DNA of 64,000 nucleotides from Datisca glomerata (taxonomy: Eukaryota; Streptophyta; Magnoliopsida; Cucurbitales; Datiscaceae). The stretch covers positions 1,541,891 to 1,605,890 of the forward strand of contig QANY01004770.1 of the NCBI GenBank assembly GCA_003255025.1, in the 5' to 3' direction. Shown one piece after another: positions 44,958 through 55,867 of this stretch. How positions within the stretch are numbered: position 1 is the stretch's first letter; each line of letters starts with the position of its first letter. The translations under genes were made by a program, and so were the position numbers. A model generated the notes under the pieces. That model saw only the letters and a program-made list of their open reading frames with translations. It had not been told where the DNA came from and made no database searches.

Positions 44958-45100
44958 GTAAACTAAAAACTCACTTGAAATATTTAATTTTTGTATTCCT
45001 CCAAGTTGTATTTTCAAATGAAATCAACAAGGCCTTTATATAGACTCTACTCTTGCAAAAAAAAAAAACTGAAAAATAATTAAATCTATCACCCCTAGGC
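44957..45100 (-). repeat. 5' LTR of the Tork-type copia (right limit uncertain)
   Basis: On the minus strand it ends ...GAGTTTTTAGTTTACA against the primer site. Without a second LTR to compare, its outer limit cannot be set. Between here and the Mutator-like repeat at 45560 the DNA is AT-rich with no coding sequence, and part of it may be LTR. Confidence 0.5.
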
Positions 45101-45559
45101 CTTTCATCTACAAAGACTCTTGACCTTTTATGTTTCCACTAACTTCTAAATTGTAACTTCTAATTGAAAAAACCCACTAAAAAATAATATTTAATGTTTA
45201 TTCAATAGAGAAAACGGATTGTTTGAAAATTTGAGAAAATTTCGTTAACTATGGATGATGAGTATGTGAAGCTTATCAGAAGGATGAATCCATCGAAGTA
45301 CTAGATTTTCTTCTCCCTTTTTTAAATGTTTTGTCCCGCGCATTTCAGTCTATGTTGTTTCATATGTTCAATCTCGAGTGAATTAATTGTTTCTTTTACT
45401 TAAATATAAATGTTCTGATGAGCAATTAGAATTTTCTCCGTCGAGACTTTTTGTTAAGTTGATGAAAGCAGATAAAATTTTTGAAAGAGTGAAAGAGATT
45501 ACCTTATTTTATTTTGTTTGTTTATATTTCCCTTTCCATCAATGTTTTCCAGTCTGTTT
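45101..45559. other. Interior of the Mutator-like element right of the copia
   Basis: AT-rich, no recognised gene. A short open frame at 45387-45611 overlaps the inverted repeat and has no domain. Confidence 0.4.
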
Positions 45560-45944
45560 ATTCTTTTCTGCGTCACAGAATTATGGGGGAAGGAAGAAAA
45601 TGGGGGAATAAGAGTACTCCAAAATGAGGCAACAATGGTTATACTCGAAAAGCTGTGAAGAGGGAAGGGGGAAGAAGGAAAAATGGGAAAAATCAAGTTG
45701 AGGTCATTTTGGGTAATGGATTTGTCCTACATGAGTGTTGGGTAATAAAAAAAGTGACGTGTCATTAAATAATTTGTCACGTAGGACAGTGGTGGAAGTC
45801 TGTTAATTTTTTAAGCGGAGTAGTTATAAAAAGTTAAACGTGGATTAACGATTTAACTGTAGGGTCTACTCTATTACTTTTTAAAATAGAGGGTTCAAAA
45901 AGAAAACTACCTCAAATTACAGAAGGTAAAACTATAGTTTACCC
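45560..45944 (-). repeat. Right terminal inverted repeat of the Mutator-like element
   Basis: Pairs with 40768-41140. Small length differences are present (for example an extra stretch around 45740-45790), consistent with age. Confidence 0.75.
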
Positions 45945-45953
45945 AAAGTTATA

Positions 45954-46240
45954 TAATATGTGTCAAATTAGCATATAATATACTATTTCTCTCATTCGAA
46001 TTGATAAAATTTTAAAATTGTATATTATTTGTCCTCCTTAAATGTATAAATTTACTAAATTAATACTATTTATCACTTTCAAAATTTTAGAACTATCAGA
46101 TTACATATTATTTTACCCCTTTCAAATTTGTAAAATCATCAAATTGTAAGCTATAATTTTATCTGTTTGACTAAATTTTCTATAAAAAACTTTGTTTTAG
46201 AAGTGATAAATTACAATTTTTTTATCATACTAATTTAAAT
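45954..46240. other. AT-rich spacer
   Basis: No coding sequence or repeat boundary recognised between the Mutator-like element and the copia 5' region. Confidence 0.4.
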
Positions 46241-47232
46241 TGCATAATGAAACATAAAATTAAGAATAATAGATTAGGGACATAAGTTGGCTAATCATAA
46301 CTATGTTATTATGAATTGAATTAGGTATATAACCAATTTTTTAATTTTAATAATCTGATTGGATAATTAAAAGGAATGTAGAAAATTTATATTAGCACTT
46401 AAAATAATTACCAATTGAGCATGTTTAAACTAAAATTTATTAAGATTCGTTGAGCTAATTACCTAGTGACATTTGGCTACTCACGCTAATTATAAAAACT
46501 CACATTTGAAAATTCAAGTCGGAGTTGGATTCTTAATCGAAACCCAACAAGGTGTTAGAGTTTGTCATCTCCAATCTCGGGAGCTTCTTGAAGGAGGATA
46601 TTCTAAATAGTGATTATGAGTATGGTTTTTTGAAAGTATATAATTGGGAACAACCTCCCTAATGAGGAGTTATTTGCTTTAGCATGAGTCTGAAGATGAA
46701 ACAATGGAACAAAGTCAACTCGTCTTAGTAATATCCTCACTAAGGAGTTATTGTTACTCAGTATGAGAGATCAAGAGCAACTGTAGTTAGTCAGTTAGGT
46801 ATTAATATCATATTAGTAGAGTAATAGGTACTCATGCTAAATTGGTATATAATTGATATGACTATTCTATCCGACCTTATAGTACATGTTTTCCCTATAG
46901 AGGTGTGTAGGATATTAGCATATCATTGCATGAATATATATGAATTTTATTCTATGCTATTTGTATGTTAAAGTGAATGTGCATGTTTTTAGTTGAGTAT
47001 ATTTATTATTTGTTGGTAGTTAAACATGTCTTCCATGAGCCTATATGCATCTATAATGAAAGAAAACAAACTTGATGAAATGAACTATGTAATTCACAAG
47101 TGTAACCTTGAAGTTATTTTAACATCTTAGAGAATCAAGTTTGTTTCTACGTATCCTTGTCCTTGAGTTCCTATTGAGAGTTTCACTCAAGATGAGAGAA
47201 AAGCTTATAAGTTGACAAAAAATAGGACTAAG
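46240..47232 (+). mobile_element. Copia 5' untranslated region and gag start, plus strand
   Basis: The stretch is the inverted counterpart of 49170-50316: shared blocks include AATTACC..GTGACA, CTTAGTAATATCCTCACTAAGGAGTT versus CTTAGTAATATCCTGCTAAGGAGTT, and TTAGTCAGTTAGGTATTAAT. At 47036 an ATG opens MSLYASIMKENKLDEMNYVI, HKCNLEVILTS, the N-terminus of a Ty1-copia gag. The CACTA element at 47233 interrupts the gag soon after (about 47230). No LTR precedes it. Confidence 0.65.
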
Positions 47233-48135
47233 CACTACTATAAAACTGTTTTTTAACGACGGGTGAGCACCCGTCATCTTAAAATGTGTCGTAAAAAAGC
47301 GCATATTTTTTACGACGGGAAAAAAGATGACGATGGTTCCAATAACTGTCGCCTTCAAACCCACAAGGACGACGACTATTTTGTAGTTCGTCGATGATGG
47401 TTAGTTTATGAAGGTTGCTCTAGCAACCGTCGTCTTTGTTTATTTATTTATTTGTTGTTATATTTGTACAACATTTTTTTTCTAAAACCGTTGTCTTTGG
47501 TGACATATTTTTTAATTTAATTACAGAATAATTAAACCAACCTATTAGAATTAAACAATAAATGAAAACAAAAAATGATACAAATATCTTAGCAGACAAT
47601 ATAACTCTTCATTGCATATAATATCATTATCTTCGAAATTTCTAACATTGTATACTAGAAAAAATAAATAATGAAATTAATTACAAAAACCTTGAAACTA
47701 ATGAACTTTGAACTTTGAATACTTCTTTTAGTTGTTCTAGTTACTCGTAAATTATTCTACTTACTCGTTAAACCCTGCAAAAAAATAAAGGTTGGTTTAA
47801 CCCATCAATTTATTATAAAGTAAAGTAAAAGAGTATTAAAAGTGGCCATACATACATGTTTGTTGATTTGTTTTTATTGCTTCGTTTATCCATTCATGTG
47901 GTACGTTATAGATTATTAGTTTAACTCTGAGTAAAAGATAAAACATACAAAGTTAAACAAATTAAAAACGCACCAATATCATACTAACGACAAATTAAAA
48001 AGATTGAGATTATTGTAGCTTACTCGATATGGGGTTGAACTTCATTAGTATTTTGTAATACGTAACGATATGCTTGTTTCTATTATTCGTGATCTATTCT
48101 TTCTACATGACCACTTGATAAAATCTTACCATCTT

Positions 48136-48433
48136 TCAAATCATCGTCTGAGCATGAGAACTCTCTATTCCTTCATTTATACAAAACATAGTTTTTCTAG
48201 AATTATCTAATTCTCCATGCCACACCCATGTTTGAGATCTTTGATCTATACTATGAATGAATAAGTGATTTCTTACCTTAGTGAAAGTGACACGTTTGAG
48301 ATTCTCACATTCCACACGGACAACGTAAGAAGCAAGGGTCATTACCATGCTCCATCGCATACTTGAGGAAATTTTCAACGCCAATATCATAATTTATAGA
48401 TGTTTTATCCATAAAAATCCATGATTTATCCAT
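48136..48433 (-). pseudogene. TNP2 transposase N-terminal domain (Transpos_assoc)
   Basis: ATG at 48433 opens MDKSWIFMDKTSINYDIGVE, then NFLKYAMEHGNDPCFLRCPC, the family N-terminus (MDKSWM..., V..F..FA......I.CPC). A stop follows at the position after RCPCGM, and later pieces (KKSLIHS, RSKISNMGVAWRI) suggest the rest of the HLI..GF..GYT.W.. region. Only this domain is retained. Confidence 0.82.
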
Positions 48434-48719
48434 TCTAAGAATATAAAAAGATATGCAAAACTCGTTATTACACTTGGATTAACGTAATTAATTTATAAAA
48501 GATGAAGAAAAAAAGAAACATCCCTTCCAAATTCACGAGTTGAACGCATAAAAAATCAGAGATTGTAAATGTGATATCGAGTTGAAGTAGACGCGGAAAC
48601 AATTGATTCGAAGAAGAAATAGAGAATCTAAGATGACGATGAGACGCAGACAATATCAATAGATTAGAAACAGTGGAGAGAATAAGAGAAAAGAAGTCGC
48701 GTGGTTACTTTTAGGGTTA

Positions 48720-49080
48720 AAAGTTTGACAAAAGATGACGGTTGGTCTAGCACCCGTCATGAATTACGCCCCAAACCACATGCTCAACTTAAATTTTTTT
48801 AAGGCACGTGGTGTAAAGTGCCAAACACAATGGGTGGTAGACCACTCGTCGTGTTTGGCACATAGAACATGACGAGAGATCGGTGGACGTGTTTGGCACA
48901 TAGAACATGACGAGAGCTCTACCACCCGTCGTGTTTGGCAAATACAACACGACGAGTCATAGATTTCCCACTGTATTGTTCTATTTAAAGAACAAAATGA
49001 CGGGGTCTTGGGACCCCATTGTGTTTTTCACTGTCTCACTTATGACGGGGTCACTAGACTCCGTCATTTTATTCTTTAAT
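48720..49080. repeat. Subterminal array with GTCGTGTTTGGCACATAGAAC units
   Basis: Two near-identical units of about 60 bases (GTGTTTGGCACATAGAACAT, GACGAGAG) at 48870-48930, then GATGACGG, GACGGGGTC and their complements. They are related to the arrays at 30400-30670 but with expanded GTGTTTGGC units. Confidence 0.75.
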
Positions 49081-49169
49081 TTAGTACAAACTAAATAGGT
49101 ATTAATATCAGATTAGGTATTACTATCAGTTTCTCTCTTCCTAAGTGGATCTCTGACTACAAAGTGGTG

Positions 49170-50316
49170 AGAAGGATCCATAAAAATAAACCTGGTTCTC
49201 TCAGCGGTTAAGATAATGTCAAGGTTAAGATTTTGATTTATATAATTCATTTCGTCAAGTTTGCGGACATCATGTTTTAACACTAAGAAAATATAAATAA
49301 ATTCTTAACTTAAAAATGCACATTCTCCTTTCTTTTTGGATTAGCACCTAGTCTCCAGTTCGTAGTTCTCCGTCTAATCTAAGAGGTTCATAGGCCTTCA
49401 ACTATGAGTTTTTCGCAAGTGCACTATAGGTAAATCAAGAGATCAATCTTTAGAGTGATGGCCATGACATAACATAATCATAGCTTCAAACTTGCAACCT
49501 GAGGGAGCAAACCTCCAACCTCATGGTGACTTTTTTACACACTAATAACACTAAATAAAAACTCATAAAAACATGCAATAACATGAAATGATATTCCAAC
49601 TTCCATAATTACACGCCTCCTTAGGGAAAATGGAAATTATATAAGTCTGGTCGGCTTGTTCATCCAGATAGTTACTAAACGAGTATTGATACCTTCACTG
49701 CACTAATTTGGTTTTAATACCTAGAAGACTAACTACCGTTATTTTTCAGTCTCTCTTACTAAGTAACAAGAACTCCTTAGCAGGATATTACTAAGTCAAG
49801 TCATGTGTGCACCATTATTTCACCTTCAGACTCCTGCCAAGTGAAGGGAGGTTATTCCCAGATACATTTATTAAGGTGATCCATACTGGTAGGTAGTGTT
49901 TCGAATACCCTCCTTTAAGAAAGATTTCAAGATTTGAGATAGGCATCACAACACCTTACTATAATTCAATAATGGTGACCATGAGTTTCAATTAAAAAAA
50001 CTTACTCTCACTTGAATTTTAAATGTGTCAGTTCCGACGTGTCACAAGGTAATTACCTAACCTAATCTTAGTAACTCATTTGATTAGCTAAATCTGGTCA
50101 ACTTGTAATTATTTTAGGCTAATGTAAAGCTTATAAGAATTATAATAATCCTCATTTAATTAACTTAATATCTGGTAAATTATGAACATAAAAAAAACTG
50201 TATTTCTATTAACCAAATTTAATTTCTACTAACATGTTTCTTGGGTTAACAATTTTATGCCCCACATCAATTATGCTTAATCCCATGTAATTCATTATGC
50301 AAACACAAATTATTAT
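49170..50316 (-). mobile_element. Copia 5' untranslated region and gag start, minus strand (first of two tandem copies)
   Basis: It lies directly left of the LTR at 50317, on the side where the internal region of a minus-strand element should begin. The leader is about 1 kb. Near 49285-49180 the minus strand reads RKLDEMNYINQNLNLDIILT and AERTRFIF, a copia gag start. The same leader occurs near 54870-55300 on the same strand and inverted at 46240-47232. The rest of gag and pol is missing, ending at about 49170 near CACTA-derived sequence. A canonical tRNA-Met primer site is not evident next to the LTR. Confidence 0.65.
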
Positions 50317-51905
50317 TGTTAGAACATACCCAAACATAGTATCTAAAAATATGATTATGCTATAGAAACGAATTATGAGTTACCTTTGACATGTGAGTCT
50401 AAAAAGTTCTCCTTTCTTCACGTAAGGATTTGAACCTCATATGCACGTGAACTGATGTATCGATCTGTGTGCCAAACCATGAAGCTACAACTCCTTGTCG
50501 CACCGTCCATGCCGCCGCAGGAAACGTCGTCCAAAGGTCATCATGTGAATGAATCAATACCTTATGATTTTCTTCATTATTCCTTGGACCGTCAACTGTT
50601 TACAAGTGGATGAGCATTCAAAACAAGATCTCTCTTTTATTTCTCAAAATTTTAGCTAGAGAAGTGTTCTCTAGGGTTTACAACTTCTTTCAAATTAATA
50701 GTGCCCAAAGACTTAACCTAATCTAAGAGAAGCATCCTATTCATAATAACATCCAACAGCGACGATTGAGAGATCAATTTTAACTAAAGATTACATCTTT
50801 AATTATATTTAATAAAATTAATTTAAATTAATAATTTTGTTATTTTAAATAAGAGCGTGTGGTTGACTACTATGTATCAATCTCGTGCATATTACCAGTT
50901 AGAAAATACCCATTATCCATAGGCTAGCTCGGGGACCGTACATAAAAAATATTGTTGGCTAAACAATTGAAAAACTCTATCCGATCAAATCCGTGATCAG
51001 TTTTATTAATTATTGTAATTAATTCTACTATAAAATTATAATTGAACTCCGATCGTCTTTTATATTACTCGATGTAATTATCCTCGACCTATTGTTCATT
51101 ATGTCCATAATATAACACTGTGTATAATTAGATGATATACTATCAAACTAATTTATGCACCTATCATATGCTTAAGTTCCAAATCTCATTCTACTAATCA
51201 ACAATGATATTCTTCATACTTGATGCCTCAAATAAAATTATCAAATCTATAATAATCTATTAGAAATACTAAATACTTAGATTACTATGATCACATAAAC
51301 AAATTCTGTTATGGGGTATCATGTCACTTACTTAAAAGGGTTTATGTATTATATTATTGATAATCTATGCATCGTCACTATCTAACAATTTAATTATCTA
51401 AAATACGGATAGGTTGACCCATAGATTATCATAGTATATAAAAATACTCGAGCTATTTAAAATGAGTTCATAATTCTCTTAAGACTAAAAGCACTCATAA
51501 GATAATATCAATGAGTCATGATCTTATTAGATAATATTTTACCAAAAAGCAGACTCATTAGTCTTTTTAGTGCATTCTAAATGCACTATTACATTAATTA
51601 GATACTCCATCTAGTGACCAAGGTAATGAACTCTGTGTGATAGAGTTTTGCATTACAGTCTTTTATAAATCTCTCAACTTTACTAGACAATAAAAATAAG
51701 TATTTACAAGTTAGGAAGGACTCTTGGCTAAATCCCTATTTTTTAGGAGCTAAACTTCATAAGACCGATATACCAAGTACTAAATGCTTGTGGACTTTTT
51801 ACAAGAATGTGTCACACGTGATATAAGATTAAACTATTGAATATTATTCAAAATAAATATCACAATAAAATAAATATCACTTACTTTAAGGGCACAATCC
51901 TAACA
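50317..51905 (-). repeat. Copia LTR, 1.59 kb, shared by two tandem internal regions
   Basis: TGTTAGAACATACCC at 50317 and GGCACAATCCTAACA ending at 51905 give TG...CA ends with a 6-bp inverted TGTTAG/CTAACA. On the right a purine-rich TAAGTGTGAGAT (minus strand, 51917-51906) is the polypurine tract, making it the 3' LTR of the element at 52040-54866. On the left it is directly followed by the leader of another copy, making it at the same time a 5' LTR. A partial relative is at 28449-29377. Confidence 0.75.
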
Positions 51906-51917
51906 ATCTCACACTTA
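51906..51917 (-). promoter_or_regulatory. Polypurine tract of copia
   Basis: The minus strand reads AAGTGTGAGAT next to TGTTAGGATTG of the LTR, a variant of the usual copia AAGTGGGAGAT|TGTT. Confidence 0.65.
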
Positions 51918-52039
51918 CCCTAAAATCACGTCTAGAACCAACTTAACTCCTAGGTTCTCTAAATGTGACCCAAAGACTTTTGTGGCCGAATTCTTAGTAA
52001 ATGGTCCACTACGTTTTCTGCTGAAGCAATCTTAGTAGT

Positions 52040-54866
52040 AACTACATCTCCTCAATGTATGATCTCCCTAATGAGATGATACTTTCACTCAATACGTCTG
52101 TCTCCTGATGGGTTTGAGGTACTTTGGATTGCGTGATCACTCCAATATTATCACAATAAATTGTGATCAAAATTCTATTGATCGTGTCAATCTCTAACCC
52201 TCCTAGGAACTTTTGTAGCCATACATATTCTTTTGCAGCTTTAGAAGTAGTTACATATTGAACTTTCATGGTTGAATCTGCATTACAATTTTATTTTGCA
52301 CTCCTCCAACTGAACAATCATTCTCCCAAAGTAAACATATAGCTTGACGTTGACTTCTTAGAGAGGCTATCTTATTGAAAATATGAATCCACATAACTGA
52401 ATAATATGACACCCTCTCTATGTTTGTCAAGCATATAACATTTGGTTTTCTAAGATACTTGAGTATATCCATCTAATGCCCTTTTCCTGGATTCGATTGA
52501 TATCTTTTGACCATACCTACTTTGAAATATTAATGTGATTTTGTACACAACATCGTATACATGATACCTTGCAGTACCAAAATATAAAGATCTTTCTTCA
52601 TATTATCTATCTCATAGAAGTCATCTCAGATTCCGTTAGCTTTTGCCAATGATATGCATCTACATACTTCATAGCCTCATTATAGTTCCACGAGTCTGAG
52701 TCATGTTCTTTTAAGATAGAGTAGAATGTATCTCCCAAGAACATGCACCTCTTAGGTGGGTGTGATTCCCTCCCAATACAACGTGACTAGTAGTACTAGA
52801 AAGCACTTCACTTGCGTTATCTTTGTTAATTTCTCTCTCGGTAACCTCCCTATATTCTTCTGACTGATCGTTGATGCCTGTATAAATATTAGCTAACTCT
52901 TCTAGAACAATGTTGCTCTTAGATTTGAAGATTGTAATATAGTCCTCTTCCAAGAAGATAACATTTGTGCTAACGAATACTTTTTACTCCTCAATACTAT
53001 AAAATAATTACCCACCCTTTTTGCATACCCAAAGAAAAATCATACCTTTGAGTAGGTAGTACATTAAGAATGTAGCAGCAATTTCAAGGGCATATCCTGA
53101 AAAAGAGACAAAAAGTGTAGAATAACTTATCATTGATCTCCCTATAACTAAGAGTTTGGTTTCTTCTCTCAGCTACACTATTCTATTAGGGAGCCCCTAC
53201 TGTAGTAGGCTAGGATGTAATCCCATTTATAACCAAGTAGTCTATGAGTGTCACATAGAGATAATTCTCCTCCCTGATCTGAGTGAATACTTTTGATCTT
53301 TGTATCTAACGTATTTTCAACCTCTACTAAAAACACTTTCAAATTCTTAAATATTTCAGATTTGCGATGCATAATAGATGTAGCTATATCTAGGGTAGTC
53401 ATTAGTGAAAGTCATGAAGTACTCATAACCACCTCTAGCTTGGACATTCATTGGTTCACACAAGTCAGTATACATTAGCTCTAATAGCTTTGAGGCTTGA
53501 TGTCCTTTTGTCTTAAAATGCCTTTCAACCATTTTACCTTCTATACAGGATTTCAGTATTAGTAAGGGATCTAAGCTGAAAGAGCTAGGAGGCCCATCTC
53601 ATACTAGTCTCTAAATCCTATTCATATTAATAATGACCTAGACAAACCATTCTTCTTTTAGGTGCACTATAAGAACTATTATCTACTTCATTATCATGCA
53701 ACACTAACTTGTTAGGAGTAACACATCTTCTAACGTACCAGAACATGTGAAACTTTTATTGTTCTTCATAGTCAAAGCATTTTTGGAAAATTAAAATTAA
53801 AGCCTTCCAAACCAAGGAAAGCAATTGAAATCATGTTTCTCTGATTATTCCATAAATAAAGAGAGTCATATTAAGTTATACTCCTAAATTTATCAAAATC
53901 AAGAGTCACAACGTCGGTAGAGACATCTGGGAACAGATTATTCATCCCTAGACAACATGTAGTTCTCCCTCACTTAGTTTCCATGTCAGCTGGAACCCTA
54001 CAAAGAATTATGTATGTGATTAGTTTTTGCAAAATCTACACCCCAGGATCTGGTAGAATCACCAGCTAAACACAACTTAGTGAAATAAATGAACTGGTTA
54101 CATTCTTTTTATGGGAAGTATCATAATTTGCCTTCCGATGACCAGCCTTACCGTAATGGAAACACTTGCTCCTGCCCTTGCTCTTCTATTCTTCTTGAAT
54201 TTCCCTTGCTTAGAAACGTTCTTCTTCTTTATCTTCCAGGGCTTATAATTAGGCCCAAGAGAAGTGGAATCCTGTTTCACATCGTGCTATATAGGACCTT
54301 CAATACGTTCTATGGAATCTAGGGTTGTCTCGTTAACTCGTTCAAAGTCTATTGATGGTTATTCATGACATAACTGAACTTGAACTAGTTGAATGAGTTT
54401 AATAAAGATGCAAATACCATATCAATCTAGGTTCCTCCATCCATTTCAGCACTTATAATTTTCATCTCATTAAGGTAACAATCACTTTTAGTAAGTGATC
54501 ACTAACAGAAAATCTAACCTATTACTTCCCTTCATGAGAGCTTCCATGGCTTCTAGCTCAGCTGGTCGCTCTTGATTTCTAAATTTTTCCAATTATGGAC
54601 ATTGATTGATGATGTTGCTGCAACACATCAAACATAGTAGCCAACATGTACCAACGAGCAAACTCATCCATCCTATTCCATGCGGAATATGCTTCTGTCT
54701 CCTTTTTGGAGGCAAGTGGGAGTTGGAGCAGAAAGCTACGTAAGAACAAACTTGATTCCCTCAGCAAATAAGATGATGTCAAGGTTACGGTTCCAGTTAA
54801 CAAAATTTGTTCAATCAAGTTTCTTTTCTTTCAATATAGATGCTAATGGGCTCATGGACGACATTT
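52040..54866 (-). mobile_element. Degenerate Ty1-copia internal region
   Basis: Minus-strand blocks in pol order: gag start at 54866 (MSSMSPLASILKEKKLD, then NRNLDIILFAEG-like near 54780); zinc-knuckle/gag end near 54180-54120; integrase near 53402-53178 (MHRKSEIFKNLKVFLVEVEN, IKSIHSDQGGELS, where the family has R-S-D-R-G-G-E); a reverse-transcriptase-linked stretch near 52953-52711; and RNase H at 52269-52042 (VTTSKAAKEYVWLQKFLGGL, ITIYCDNIGVITQSKVPQTH). The reverse transcriptase is mostly absent or unrecognisable in 52470-52700, where only scraps are left. Many stops are present. It is an old copy of the family whose LTR is at 50317-51905. Confidence 0.8.
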
Positions 54867-55300
54867 TAATTACTTAAAAATAATAAAAAACCTTATTATT
54901 ACATGAACATTCTGATTTAGGTATACATATTAAAACATGAAATAAGAACTGAAAAGTAATCAAGTAATAGTATGCAGAGTTATCCTAACTCTCATACATA
55001 TTTGCACAATTAAGAAAAACACACACTTAAAAGCAAGGAAGGATAATCTGATATAATTAATCAATAATATGATATGAATACCTAGTACTACTATGATCTT
55101 TTATTAATATCTAGTAATTAATTAATGTTATACTTCGCTCTCTTGAAATAAGTAATAAGAACCCCTTTGGTGGATACTATAAAAACTAGTCAAGTGTACA
55201 CCATTACTTCACCCTAAGACTCGTGCTAAGTGGATAAATCCTGTAATGACATCATTCTCGGTTGTACACTTATAAGGTGTTCATTATAAATATCATACTC
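54867..55300 (-). mobile_element. Copia leader of the second tandem copy, truncated
   Basis: It parallels part of 49740-49870 (AAGTAATAAGAACCCCTTTG versus AAGTAACAAGAACTCCTTAG; ACACCATTACTTCACCCTAA versus GCACCATTATTTCACCTTCA). The leader stops at about 55300, where the next element begins, so no right-hand LTR remains. Confidence 0.55.
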
Positions 55301-55801
55301 ATGCATTACTTCATGTTTTTAATTAATTAATGCATATCAACTTAAACATTGCTTCATGTTTTTAATTGATACAAGTAACCAAAGTTGAAGTCCAATATGA
55401 CAAAATTTCTAAACAAGTTGATGTACAAGCATTGGAAGAAACACTTTACTGAAAGATGGTATTGAATAGTTTTCAAAATAAAGACGGCATTGGATATTCA
55501 GCTCGATCTCACTGACTTAAAAGCTTTATGTATATATATTCTCTTAATGTTAAATGGTATTATATTTAATTCCATTAGGCTTTATTTGGTTTTGATTTTC
55601 TTATTTCTTTATTTGAATATTTGATATTTGGTTCATTAGTTCTGCTTCTTAGTGAGCTTTTTAAACTCATATATTCTGACATCATTTCAATTTCCTAGTG
55701 AAGGTAGAGATGATTCTGTTTTGGTTTAAAGCTAGGGAATCTGGACCGTGAATCTATGTTGACATGTTTTATTTAACTATGTAATTGATTTACAAACTTA
55801 G

Positions 55802-55867
55802 GTACTTGTCTGTACAACGACTTTGGCCTGGGGTGTTAATCTACAGACTCATACTGTTGTCATAAAG
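55802..55867 (+). pseudogene. Captured Ski2-like (BRR2/MER3-type) helicase exon, motif V region
   Basis: A 66-bp exon between ACTTAG and AAAG|GTTTGA reads VLVCTTTLAWGVNLQTHTVV then IK. The block (S/C)TxTLAWGVNLPAHxVIIK is the motif V region of Ski2-like RNA helicases of the BRR2/ASCC3/MER3 group, which unwind U4/U6 snRNA or act in translation or meiosis. Family members have Pro-Ala where this has Gln-Thr. No neighbouring helicase exon is recognised, so the exact gene cannot be named. The conserved splice borders indicate genomic capture by the CACTA element. Confidence 0.75.

Larger units (their letters stand above)
41189..45100 (-). mobile_element. Tork/Tnt1-type Ty1-copia retrotransposon, nearly complete internal region
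   Basis: Complete copia order on the minus strand: primer site (44957-44941), gag (44940-44247), double zinc knuckle (about 44080-43990), protease (about 43860), integrase (43740-42862), reverse transcriptase (42858-41750) and RNase H (41674-41189). Only a few stops and frameshifts break it, so it is the youngest-looking retroelement of the window. A 5' LTR begins TGTAAACTAAAAACTC at 44957, but no matching 3' LTR was found left of 41250, where sequence passes into the Mutator-like repeat. The element is therefore truncated at its 3' end. Confidence 0.88.
40768..45944. mobile_element. Mutator-like element with long terminal inverted repeats, containing a copia insertion
   Basis: 40768-41140 and 45944-45560 are inverted copies: the left starts GGATAAACTATAGTTTTGCC, the right (reverse complement) GGGTAAACTATAGTTTTACC. 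The match continues through AGAGTAGACTCTACAGTTA, CATTGGACAAATCCATTACC and the CTTCTTCCCCCATTTTC region for about 390 bases. Flanking 9-mers TAAATTATA and AAAGTTATA agree at seven of nine positions, the duplication length typical of Mutator-like elements. No MURA transposase is visible. The interior is mostly the copia element. It is therefore a non-autonomous MULE, possibly a MITE-like one before the copia came in. Confidence 0.75.
47233..49080 (-). mobile_element. Deleted CACTA transposon
   Basis: CACTACTATAAAACTG at 47233, preceded by AAG, is the left terminus. CGACGGGTGAGCACCCGTCA motifs follow. The interior (47520-47960) parallels 29760-30190. A TNP2 N-terminus lies at 48136-48433, and a second array with GACGAGAGCTCTACCACCCG, GTCGTGTTTGGC and GACGGGGTC motifs fills 48720-49070. 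Between the 3' flank and the transposase N-terminus most of the gene is deleted. A right terminal CACTA sequence and second AAG were not found, so the right edge is approximate. Confidence 0.7.

Noticed and set aside
54545..54580. AGCTCAGCTGGTCG-like tRNA D-arm sequence
   Set aside because: No acceptor stem, anticodon arm or T-arm at correct spacing. It lies in copia gag.
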